NCBI RefSeq assembly: GCF_964355755.1
Contig: NC_092672.1
Coordinates: 32,486,501-32,550,500 of the forward strand
Length of the DNA stretch: 64,000 bases
DNA from: Antedon mediterranea
Lineage: Eukaryota; Echinodermata; Crinoidea; Comatulida; Antedonidae
Direction: 5' to 3'
Within the stretch, counting starts at the first letter, position 1. Each line of letters starts with the position of its first letter. A program made the position numbers and the translations under genes. The notes below the pieces were generated by a model. The model did no database searches. It was not told where the DNA came from and was given only the letters and a program-made list of their open reading frames with translations. This document shows positions 60,701 to 64,000 of this stretch, piece by piece.

Positions 60701-60713
60701 CAAGAGGCGACTG
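27562..60713 (-). CDS. ARHGEF10-like: Rho guanine-nucleotide exchange factor, ARHGEF10/ARHGEF10L type (multi-exon, 3' end not found)
   Basis: Exons listed separately below join in consistent phase to about 814 codons when started at 56914. Order of domains: a basic linker (SRRSLDKVR), a DH domain (about exons 49836 to 43785) with the conserved block [20 protein letters not shown], a PH-like region (exons at 42953-40443) with [12 protein letters not shown], an alpha-helical linker, then a beta-propeller-like C-terminal part with [12 protein letters not shown] and the family signature GVGVWIALK...RLFHTETL...LQDI. Proteins of this family exchange GDP for GTP on Rho GTPases at the cytoskeleton. 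That is known of the family; the family call here rests on my recognition of these motifs, without a search. Introns hold most of the window's family-A MITEs. The last traced exon ends in a donor in phase 1, so at least one more exon must exist. Confidence 0.85.
28411..28571. mobile_element. Foldback MITE (family A)
   Basis: Nearly intact: AAGCTGTATACACTATCAAA at the left and GTGTAAACAGAGCTTT at the right, with the AAATATGGTAGT core twice. Confidence 0.87.
28975..29612. repeat. Imperfect minisatellite, about nine units of 60-85 bp
   Basis: Units share TTATGATGAGGCTTA, GTGAGGTGCTGTTTTGG, TAATAAAACAAAGTCTG and TATAC-GAGTCCCAGG. Unit length varies by internal deletions. It lies in the large intron before the last traced RhoGEF exon. 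Confidence 0.85.
29613..30387. other. Intron sequence without recognised features
   Basis: AT-rich intron. The phrase CTTATATAGCGCATTTAC near 29710 resembles a common retroelement tail in marine invertebrates. Nothing else was recognised. Confidence 0.4.
30388..30545. mobile_element. Foldback MITE (family A)
   Basis: AAGCTCTGTCTACACTATCA at the left and TTTTGATAGTGTAGACAAAG at the right. Confidence 0.87.
30797..30947. mobile_element. Foldback MITE (family A), reverse orientation
   Basis: The right end TTTGATAGTGTAGACAGAGC is intact. The left end is decayed but AAACTTTATGTGACAAAAAA is visible. Confidence 0.85.
31097..31213. mobile_element. Truncated MITE pieces next to a SINE
   Basis: 31097-31190 starts AGCTCCGTTCCCACTTGGAC, related to the left end of the 26455 element. 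31193-31213 is a piece of family A (GATGTGCCCAAATATGGTAG) cut off by the adjoining SINE. Confidence 0.55.
31213..31482 (+). mobile_element. tRNA-derived SINE, family 2
   Basis: The head carries an A-box-like TGGCCTGGTGGTTATGA and a B-box-like GGGTTCAAGTCC. A body of about 200 bp follows, ending in a (AAATA)n tail. A reverse-strand relative lies at 40000-40256. It is not a tRNA gene: there is no acceptor-stem pairing and it has the SINE body and tail. Confidence 0.8.
31483..32520. other. Intron sequence without recognised features
   Basis: AT-rich; a short G-rich patch near 32288. No coding sequence was found between the SINE and the exon at 32521. Confidence 0.4.
32521..32666 (-). CDS. ARHGEF10-like: RhoGEF exon: propeller
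   Basis: It codes [20 protein letters not shown] and then [20 protein letters not shown]. The LWCGCGNQV motif is typical of a propeller blade in this family and in related JIP-type proteins. Phase 1 in, 0 out. Confidence 0.92.
32783..32934 (-). CDS. ARHGEF10-like: RhoGEF exon: propeller
   Basis: It codes [20 protein letters not shown], then [20 protein letters not shown]. No long open frame marks it; it was found by splice sites and phase (2 in, 1 out). Confidence 0.9.
33015..33371. mobile_element. Larger relative of the 207-bp MITE
   Basis: The ends TTTAAAGATATATTGTCC and GGGGACAATACATCTTTAA are inverted, as in the Ig-array copies. The interior is longer and poly(A/T)-rich. Confidence 0.7.
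33419..33726 (-). CDS. ARHGEF10-like: RhoGEF exon: first propeller blades
   Basis: The longest coding exon (308 bp). It contains [40 protein letters not shown] and [12 protein letters not shown], alternating strand patterns of a WD-like propeller. Phase 0 in, 2 out. Confidence 0.92.
34290..34417 (-). CDS. ARHGEF10-like: RhoGEF exon
   Basis: It codes [20 protein letters not shown] and [20 protein letters not shown]. The GW...ED and PLL---LPV pattern fits the family. Phase 1 in, 0 out, donor GTATATCC. Confidence 0.88.
34910..35001 (-). CDS. ARHGEF10-like: RhoGEF exon
   Basis: It codes [20 protein letters not shown] followed by [10 protein letters not shown], matching the family's pattern before the propeller (W-x-x-x-L---KL-L). 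Phase 2 in, 1 out. Confidence 0.88.
35495..35678. mobile_element. MITE with AAGACCAA ends
   Basis: The left AAGACCAACTTACGCAGATG and the right TGTGTAAATTGGTCTTT are inverted repeats, with GCGGTAAGTGG mirrored by CCACTTACTGTTACCGC. A second copy is at 60330-60513. Confidence 0.72.
35740..35860. repeat. Short direct duplication
   Basis: The phrase ACTTTGACCGCCAGCTATTT, continuing to CAGTCACAGATA, occurs twice about 60 bp apart. Confidence 0.85.
36657..36808. mobile_element. Foldback MITE (family A), reverse orientation
   Basis: AAGCTCTGTCTACATTTATA at the left. The right end stops after AAACTAGTTTGATG. It lies 44 bp downstream of the exon at 36852. Confidence 0.83.
36852..36988 (-). CDS. ARHGEF10-like: RhoGEF exon
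   Basis: It codes [20 protein letters not shown] and a lysine-rich helix, ending LSLPAIE. Phase 0 in, 2 out, donor GTAAGTAT. Confidence 0.85.
37025..37700. mobile_element. Dispersed element with CCTCCGTCAAGGAGGT end
   Basis: It starts with the hairpin ACCTCCGTCAAGGAGGTATA and a GTTTGTTTGTT run, then TTAGCACGATAGCGCCTA. It ends GGCGGAGGTATGCATTCTCG and CTTTCTAGTT. I recall this layout as a widespread inverted-end repeat of marine animals; the class is uncertain. Confidence 0.5.
38391..38497 (-). CDS. ARHGEF10-like: RhoGEF exon: helical linker
   Basis: It codes [20 protein letters not shown] then [16 protein letters not shown]. The LYQ...HDL-V--QI--L-G-LK pattern is shared with ARHGEF10. Phase 1 in, 0 out. 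Confidence 0.9.
38908..39041. mobile_element. Foldback MITE (family A)
   Basis: AAGCTCTGTCTACACTATCA at the left and GATAATGTAGACAGAGCTT at the right. Confidence 0.86.
39090..39915. mobile_element. Inverted-repeat element of about 820 bp (TTTATCAA / TTGATAAA ends)
   Basis: The left part (CATTTATCAATATTTGCTTA...TGCTTAAG) mirrors the right part (TTGCTAAGCAAGTTTGATAA...CCGG). Repeated CTTAG and TTAAG words fill the interior. No transposase was recognised. Confidence 0.5.
40000..40256 (-). mobile_element. tRNA-derived SINE, family 2 (reverse strand)
   Basis: Reverse complement: GGAGCTGTGGCTTGGTGGTT, then GGGTTCAAGTCCTGTCATAT, a body, and an AT-rich tail. It contains CCTGTAATTGGCGGGTTACT near the tail, a phrase that recurs at 48020-48050 and 51295-51325. 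Confidence 0.78.
40443..40600 (-). CDS. ARHGEF10-like: RhoGEF exon: PH-like region
   Basis: It codes [20 protein letters not shown] and an acidic stretch ending TTTQIDEN. Phase 2 in, phase 1 out. Confidence 0.88.
40800..40873 (-). CDS. ARHGEF10-like: RhoGEF exon: PH-like strand pair
   Basis: It codes [20 protein letters not shown] and TTVH, the hallmark ERR-LF-FND-L strand. The frame has no start codon and is too short to stand out on its own. The donor is GTAAGTTT; phase 2 out. Confidence 0.9.
41622..41755. repeat. Tandem repeat, about 33 bp, five units
   Basis: Repeated GGGAGTGACATTGAAT followed by TTAATTAAC or a variant. Units are 80-90% alike by eye. Confidence 0.75.
41957..42050. repeat. 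GGGGACA hairpin repeat
   Basis: ACCCCATTAAGGGGACACAT, then AAGTGTCCCCTTAATAGAG, is a foldback. Relatives are near 31040, 35220-35350, 36205-36265, 47500, 48165-48290, 51420-51470, 52820-52985, 54540-54605 and 60105-60330. Confidence 0.7.
42103..42108 (-). CDS. ARHGEF10-like: RhoGEF candidate 6-nt microexon (SE)
   Basis: On the minus strand a long pyrimidine tract (CTTTTCTCTCTCTCTGC, then TTTTTCCTATTTTAG) precedes TCTGAA, followed by a near-perfect donor GTAAGTATA. It is 6 nt and in phase 0 between two phase-0 exons, adding Ser-Glu where vertebrate relatives have extra residues. Skipping it would keep the frame. Confidence 0.6.
42953..43006 (-). CDS. ARHGEF10-like: RhoGEF exon: DH-PH junction
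   Basis: Eighteen codons coding [18 protein letters not shown]. The R-x-DDM segment matches the family at the start of the PH-like region. The donor is GTAAGTCC, phase 0. Confidence 0.88.
43443..43512. repeat. (GAT/ATG)n microsatellite
   Basis: About 70 bp of GATGAT with occasional AAT and CTG interruptions. Confidence 0.9.
43604..43766. mobile_element. Foldback MITE (family A)
   Basis: CTCTGTATACACTATCAAAC at the left and TTTGATAGTGTAGACAGAGC at the right. It sits 19 bp beyond the donor of the DH exon at 43785. Confidence 0.87.
43785..43955 (-). CDS. ARHGEF10-like: RhoGEF exon: end of DH domain
   Basis: Fifty-seven codons: [34 protein letters not shown], then [11 protein letters not shown] family-A MITE ends only 19 bp downstream of its donor. 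Confidence 0.95.
44820..45115. repeat. Tandem repeat, about 75 bp, four units
   Basis: Units share CAGTTATTT-CTAGA, TCTCGATTCCAAAAATAAA, ACCAAT and TTGCAAACAAAACATTT. Confidence 0.8.
46012..46142. mobile_element. Foldback MITE (family A), left end lost
   Basis: It starts in AAACTTTATGTGATG and ends TTTTGATAGTGTAGATAGAT. It is 17 bp from the DH exon at 46160. Confidence 0.8.
46160..46252 (-). CDS. ARHGEF10-like: RhoGEF exon: DH catalytic helix
   Basis: Thirty-one codons containing the most conserved DH block, [20 protein letters not shown]. Phase 0 at both ends. Confidence 0.95.
46630..46690. repeat. Dispersed repeat fragment, inverted partner at 62288-62335
   Basis: GGGCCCTCTGGGAGACCAGT, then GAAGAGGTTACCCAGT, occurs in reverse complement at 62288-62335. 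It is probably the 3' end of a retroelement. Confidence 0.6.
46868..46984 (-). CDS. ARHGEF10-like: RhoGEF exon: DH domain
   Basis: Thirty-nine codons reading [20 protein letters not shown] and on to PAFNDFIL. Phase 0 at both ends, donor GTAAGTTC. Confidence 0.93.
47088..47390 (+). mobile_element. Non-LTR retrotransposon 3' end
   Basis: The + strand reads [20 protein letters not shown], then [10 protein letters not shown] and a stop. The LWNSLP-x-x-IK...S-x-x-x-FK pattern is typical of the C-terminus of LINE reverse-transcriptase proteins. A 3' UTR and an A-rich tail with AAATAAATAAAG follow. The rest of the element is absent. Confidence 0.75.
49342..49521 (-). CDS. ARHGEF10-like: RhoGEF exon: DH domain
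   Basis: Sixty codons containing [27 protein letters not shown] and [10 protein letters not shown]...GDVFVAS, typical of the ARHGEF10 DH domain. The donor is GTAAGTAT. Confidence 0.93.
49836..50011 (-). CDS. ARHGEF10-like: RhoGEF exon: start of DH domain
   Basis: It codes a Pro-rich segment ([13 protein letters not shown]) and the first DH helix ([20 protein letters not shown]). The donor is GTGAG. Phase 1 in, phase 0 out. Confidence 0.92.
50083..50395 (+). mobile_element. tRNA-derived SINE, family 1
   Basis: The tRNA-like head is at about 50085-50158 with B box GGTTCGAATCC. A central block CACCCAGGTGTATAAAATGG and GTACC is followed by TTAGGCGCTATATAAATCCA and a (TTA)n tail. The central block resembles the conserved domain of widespread metazoan SINEs, as I recall. 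A truncated family-A MITE abuts the tail. Confidence 0.82.
50382..50465. mobile_element. Foldback MITE (family A), half copy
   Basis: Only the right half: TATGGACACGATAATGTCAT to TTTGATAGTGTAGACAGAGC. It directly follows the SINE tail. Confidence 0.8.
50744..50933. mobile_element. Foldback MITE (family A), core triplicated
   Basis: CTCTGTCTACACTATCAAAC at the left and TTTGATAGTGTAGACAGAGC at the right. The core ATCACTACCATATTTGGGC is present three times in tandem. Confidence 0.88.
51480..51700 (-). mobile_element. Retroelement tail, reverse relative of 16480-16655
   Basis: AGATTCAAGAAATGTTATTG, GGTCCACTTAAATGG and a repeated AATGTTAAAATACT phrase mark it. Confidence 0.5.
52605..52707 (-). 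CDS. ARHGEF10-like: RhoGEF exon: basic linker
   Basis: It codes [20 protein letters not shown] and then an acidic stretch. It has an acceptor CACCTATAAAATT-side AG at 52708 and a donor GTGAGAAA; the end phase is 1. Confidence 0.85.
52992..53112. mobile_element. Foldback MITE (family A), right end lost
   Basis: GCTCTGTCCAGACTATCTAA at the left, core twice, then ending in CATATATGGGCACATTT. It is preceded by a GGGGACA repeat. Confidence 0.8.
53220..53382. mobile_element. Foldback MITE (family A), reverse orientation
   Basis: AAGCTTTCTCTACATTATCA at the left and TTTGACAGTGTAGACAGAGC at the right. Only about 110 bp separate it from the previous copy. Confidence 0.85.
53390..54163. other. Intron sequence without recognised features
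   Basis: AT-rich, no exon or repeat recognised. Confidence 0.4.
54164..54512. repeat. 17-bp minisatellite, about 20 units
   Basis: The unit is close to CTATTCATGGGACATCC. Because 17 is not a multiple of 3 and the unit lacks stops in all phases, two + frames stay open across it. Those peptides repeat every 17 residues and are artefacts. The array starts beside a GGGGACA-type repeat, from which it may have grown. Confidence 0.9.
54620..55335. other. Intron sequence without recognised features
   Basis: AT-rich. A short GC-richer patch (GGCGTCGCACGCAAGGCCGT) is near 55170. No exon was found. Confidence 0.4.
55340..56770. repeat. 97-bp satellite-like tandem array with diverged borders
   Basis: Ten near-identical 97-bp units run from about 55524 to 56480 (TTGACAAAGTCGG recurs at 55524, 55621, 55718 and so on to 56396; one unit is 96 bp). 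They share CCTAAGGTAGGTTGCGTACC and TTTAGCTGAAGAAATATTGA. Units at both borders (55340-55520 and 56480-56760) are strongly diverged. Confidence 0.93.
56849..56914 (-). CDS. ARHGEF10-like: RhoGEF alternative first coding exon
   Basis: On the minus strand an ATG opens 22 codons ([22 protein letters not shown] is 22 residues; its first part is [11 protein letters not shown]). They end at the donor GTAATTAC in phase 0, matching the phase-0 start of the next exon. The open frame continues upstream of the ATG for about 23 codons to a TGA, so the exon could start further 5'. It lies between the 21-nt microexon and the next exon, as expected for an internal promoter. Confidence 0.5.
57000..58640. other. 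Intron or upstream region of the alternative first exon
   Basis: The promoter of the short RhoGEF isoform would lie at the left side of this stretch, but I see no convincing core element. The rest is AT-rich without exons. There is a small direct repeat of GTTTTTTGATGGAATTTTTA near 57890-57930. Confidence 0.35.
58722..59240. repeat. Degenerate tandem repeat, about 140-bp period, four units
   Basis: Units share TAGCTGGATATCTTT-like starts, ACATGAATTAGGTA and AAGTTTAAATGGTAGATCCA, followed by AATAATTGG-GA. They are clear at 58735-58810, 58910-58990, 59045-59110 and 59185-59235. Confidence 0.7.
59538..59705. mobile_element. Foldback MITE (family A), partly duplicated
   Basis: AACTCTGACTACACTA at the left and GATAGTGTAGACAGAGCTTT at the right. 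The core ATGGTAGTGATATGACATCA is repeated in tandem. Confidence 0.85.
60105..60330. repeat. GGGGACA repeat cluster with a 30-bp subrepeat
   Basis: Repeats of GACACCCCTACTCAAGGG and ACTCCCCTGCTGAGGGG alternate over about 130 bp. They are followed by a broken GGGGACA element. Confidence 0.8.
60330..60513. mobile_element. MITE with AAGGCCAA ends
   Basis: The left TTAAGGCCAATTTACACAGA and the right TGCAGATTGGCCTTTAA are inverted repeats. It shares AACGGTAACGG/CCGTTCCC and the TAGAATCTGTATAG interior with 35495-35678. It sits inside a GGGGACA repeat, which continues at about 60513. Confidence 0.72.
60693..60713 (-). CDS. ARHGEF10-like: RhoGEF 21-nt microexon (QSPLVEW)
   Basis: On the minus strand a pyrimidine-rich acceptor (TTGTTGCTTTCTACAG) is followed by 21 nt coding QSPLVEW and a strong donor GTAAGTCA. 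It is in phase 0 and would join in frame to the exon ending at 52707 (VKSRRSLDK). No upstream partner exon was found, so it would belong to a longer isoform that starts outside the window. Confidence 0.6.
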
Positions 60714-60719
60714 CTGTAG

Positions 60720-62285
60720 AAAGCAACAAAAATGAAAAAAAAAAGCAATGTAATTGAAAAGATATGAATATTGGAAAATAATATATTATGGGGATGTCTG
60801 CAAGCGTAAATAAAATATGGGTAGTTTCGTGAGTGAATATCGTGGTTGTAATTGTGTTGGCCGGATATAGGCGGGTGGGTACATCAACCTTTTTTTAAAA
60901 GGTCATTTTTTCTTTGTGGCTATAAAAAAAAAGATATTTCACACAGCCTCATTTCAACACAGCCCCAATAAAATTCCTTAAATTCAATTAAACATTTATT
61001 TCAACAACCGAAAACCTGTGCCCACTTAGTATAGGCCTATATTCTATATTTACATTTGCTTCTTATAGGTGAAAAAAACCAATATTTAATAAAGACACTA
61101 CTGAAGAATTGATAGCTTTATTGTATTTTGTTGTAAGGGTTTTCTTAATTTAGATTATGTAAATTTTGATTGCTTTTTTATCTCTTAAAGCCATGTTAGT
61201 TAATAAGGACAAAATTAATTGGACTACGAAATGCACACAGTAATAGAATTCAAATCTAAAAGATTGCTGCATGTACAACTCCTTCACCTTTCCGACCTTG
61301 CCCAAACTAATTTACTGTAATTTCTCGGAATATGCCTTAAAACAAATTACAGTATTCCATCATAATATTTTTTATTAAACAATAATAATAGCCAGGCAAT
61401 TATTGGAATATAATGATAATGCATTTTATTGCCTGGTGGTATAAAAAATCACTCCCTCAGTTTTGTCATACTCATTGTATGGAGTACACAAATGACAATG
61501 CTCTCATTGGTTTAAAATAACCAAAGAAAATTTTAATTGTCAAGATATGTTTTATGTAAATAAAAGTAAAATAAAACGAATAAATAAAAAACTAAGCGAA
61601 ACGGCATTGGTATGTATCAATACCATATAGAATGCCTGCTTTAAACGGACGTGGGACAATTAATTAATAATGTAATTTTTAAATGTATTTTTTTAGCAAT
61701 AGCAATTTGAATTTTATGCATTTTGGATGCATTTCCTTTATTTTTACCTTCTTAGTTTAATTGTTTTGTATTTGTTGTCTTGTTTTGCCTTGAATATGCT
61801 TGGTCCTCCAAGCTGTTACCTGGGATGTTTGTTTATTTTAAATAAAGGATGATTTTACATTTTTTGGTTTTGAATTAAAACAGATGAGTTTATATTATAA
61901 CTTTATAAGGAAAAACCTTGAATAGGCTATCAATCAGAGAGCTACCCATTATTCAAACTGTCTAGAATTGAAATAAAATGTTTAAAATTTATAACATATA
62001 ATTTTAATGTCTGAAGAGTGATTAAATACCCCATCAGTACTTATCAGTGTTCCATTAAGCCTGACGTATAATTGTGACTACTACTAAGTACTATGTAACC
62101 CTAAATCTGTGTGTTCCCAATACGAAAATCAATCAATTTTATGAAAAAACTATTTTTGCTTTTGAATTGAACATAAAATGTGTATCCCAGTGAGTACTTT
62201 GTTTTTAATAAATAAAAATAAATTGTTATTGTAATTATTATTTTTTTACTCTGAACAGCGTATGTTATTATGTTAATATTTATTT
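60720..62285. other. Upstream RhoGEF region without recognised exon
   Basis: AT-rich. A retroelement-like tail (CTCCAAGCTGTTACCTGGGA, then AAATAAAGG) is at about 61660-61860. No coding exon was recognised upstream of the 21-nt microexon. Confidence 0.4.
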
Positions 62286-62287
62286 AT

Positions 62288-62590
62288 ACTGGGTAACCTC
62301 TTCAGTCAATTAGATTGGTCTCCCAGAGGGCCCAGTTATGATCATGATCATGTGGCTGTGATGTATTATTATAACGGGGTAACCCCCTACTCGTCTCGAA
62401 AGATGAACAGTACTATGTTCTTTACAGTGCACACTGGACCTATGGTCTATAGTCCTTATTTGAGAAGAGTCGTTCTACCACCAGAACCATACATATTACG
62501 GTTCTACTGTTCTAACCGCTCAGCCACTCACTCACATCATGCATATGGTTGCTATGTAGCAAATTATACAATGTGTGTTTATGCACAAAC
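62288..62590. repeat. Dispersed repeat, inverted partner of 46630-46690
   Basis: TAACCTCTTCAGTCAATTAG and TCCCAGAGGGCCCAGTTATG start it. The following CAGTGCACACTGGACCTATG segment resembles the ATGTACATGGGACCAATGGC phrase at 41487-41510. An 81-codon frame lies here, but I regard it as repeat-derived. Confidence 0.5.
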
Positions 62591-62918
62591 AGTTTGACAT
62601 ATGCTTCAATATTGTGGATTAAAAGATAAAATATGTATTTTATCTTCACATCAAACCATTACAGTTATGTAATAATTGGGACAAACATATTTTAGTATAT
62701 TTATTTAATAAAGGTATAGTAATAAAAGGAAACGGCAAACCATAATGACATCACTAAGATTTCCTCATGTTTTGTATGCGAAAGGTTAAACAAATTTCCG
62801 GAAAAAAATGTGTAATTATATTTCATCTTCAAGCAGAATGGTGTTGGATAGAACAACAACTTTTATGTACAAACTCTATCAACATTATACCATAGACGAA
62901 TAATTTGGATTATTTCTT

Positions 62919-63067
62919 AAGCTCTCACTATCAAACTAGTTTGAAAAAAAAGTGTGAAGTGCCCAAATATGGTAGTGATATGCCCAAATATGGTAGTGAT
63001 GACATCATCATCATGTCCATATATGAGCACATTGTCACATAAAGTTTGATAGTGTAGACAGAGCTTA
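62919..63067. mobile_element. Foldback MITE (family A)
   Basis: AAGCTCTCACTATCAAACTA at the left and TTTGATAGTGTAGACAGAGC at the right, with the AAATATGGTAGTGAT core twice. Confidence 0.86.
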
Positions 63068-63069
63068 AG

Positions 63070-64000
63070 ATATTTTTTGATCAAGATTTTAAGAGAGTAA
63101 TTATTATACAATCATTATGATAATTGATTAACTACTGCAAAGTAGATTGGAACAAATTTTCATGTCAATGGAGCTGGAGACTACAAAAAAGTTCCTTAAA
63201 ATAAAAATGGATTTTTTTTTCCAAAATCTGGCTTACAAAAATAGATTAAAAGTAGAATAAGACGTTTGATGACGATTAAAAACGTAGAAATTCGCGAATG
63301 ACATAAACTATGTCTCTCAGTATTGCCTACAGCTAGAACGTGTTCTGTCAATCGTGCTCTACTTTCGCAATGATTGAACGTAGATTATCTATTATTATCA
63401 CAGTTATAAACTTTTCGTTTTTACTGTACGAACAAGTATAGTCCCATGAGAAATTTGGCAAAAAATTAAGGATATAGAATTTTATATTATACAGTAGCTA
63501 ATTGAACATACATAAAAATACAACATTAAAAAAAAAAACATTTTAAACAATTATATTTGGATATATATACAGTTCTGTAGTCAGTGTACTGTACTGTATA
63601 ATTATTATTTTTTTTTTAAATTAAATTGTTTTTACTTTTATTATATTTTATCATTTACATTTTTTTAAACATTATTTATGGTTCGCTACTCTGATATTTA
63701 TTTATTTGGCAAAAGTTTATCTTATCTTAAGATGTAAAACTGAGATGCGAACTGATTATGCATTTACTGAGAAATCAACTTTTTCTACTATTAATTTTTA
63801 AAGTATGATGTTAAAATGTTGTTTTCAACCAAATGCTTATATTTAATACAAAAAGCCTATTATCATTACAATGGATTTCTTTGATATACAAGTATTACCT
63901 ACAGGCAAACCACTTAAGGACAAACAGCAAAGGTTACTTTAAATTCTCCTAAATATATGAAAGGTCACATGATCTTCAATTATTAAACATCAAATAAGAT
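63070..64000. other. Right end of the window, nothing recognised
   Basis: AT-rich sequence with no exon, repeat or RNA gene that I can support. Confidence 0.4.

Noticed and set aside
62352-62597. An 81-codon frame
   Set aside because: It lies in a dispersed repeat that shares words with 46630-46690 and 41487-41510 and shows no protein features.

Overview
The window is eukaryotic nuclear DNA: AT-rich, intron-bearing, dense in short inverted-repeat transposons, SINE and LINE tails and minisatellites, with scattered (T)AGGCCTA(G) words. It looks like a marine invertebrate deuterostome, most likely an echinoderm. That is an inference from repeat style and gene content; nothing here fixes the species.

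The left part (about 1-24.9 kb, + strand) is a head-to-tail array of one gene family. Each unit codes, in a single uninterrupted exon, a small type I membrane protein: signal peptide, a V-like Ig domain, a second Ig domain, a Thr/Ser/Pro stalk, one membrane segment and a cytoplasmic tail. Five copies begin with a start codon and one lacks its 5' half. Two copies are full length with a long tail carrying a duplicated GPG-x-P...CP-x-T module. Two stop at the inner membrane face with tail remnants downstream. One has a premature stop between the Ig domains. Orphan fragments lie between units. Three units keep a conserved non-coding first exon with a splice donor, and all five start-codon copies have a 3' splice acceptor just before the ATG. 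I do not recognise the family; an immune-type or recognition receptor role is a plausible inference.

The right part (about 27.5-60.7 kb, - strand) is one large gene, a Rho guanine-nucleotide exchange factor of the ARHGEF10/ARHGEF10L type. I traced 18 internal coding exons joined by phase-consistent splice sites, including a 6-nt and a 21-nt microexon, plus an alternative first coding exon. They give the DH domain, a PH-like region and most of a C-terminal beta-propeller. The last traced exon ends in a good donor and no further exon was found, so the 3' end is missing or lies beyond or within the Ig array. The two loci are convergent.

Seventeen copies of one foldback element pepper the window, all but one in the right part. 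Paralogous Ig units act as empty-site controls that define insertion points for at least three transposon families. Minisatellites include a 97-bp array (55.5-56.5 kb) and a 17-bp array (54.2-54.5 kb). The last 3 kb hold nothing recognisable apart from repeats.
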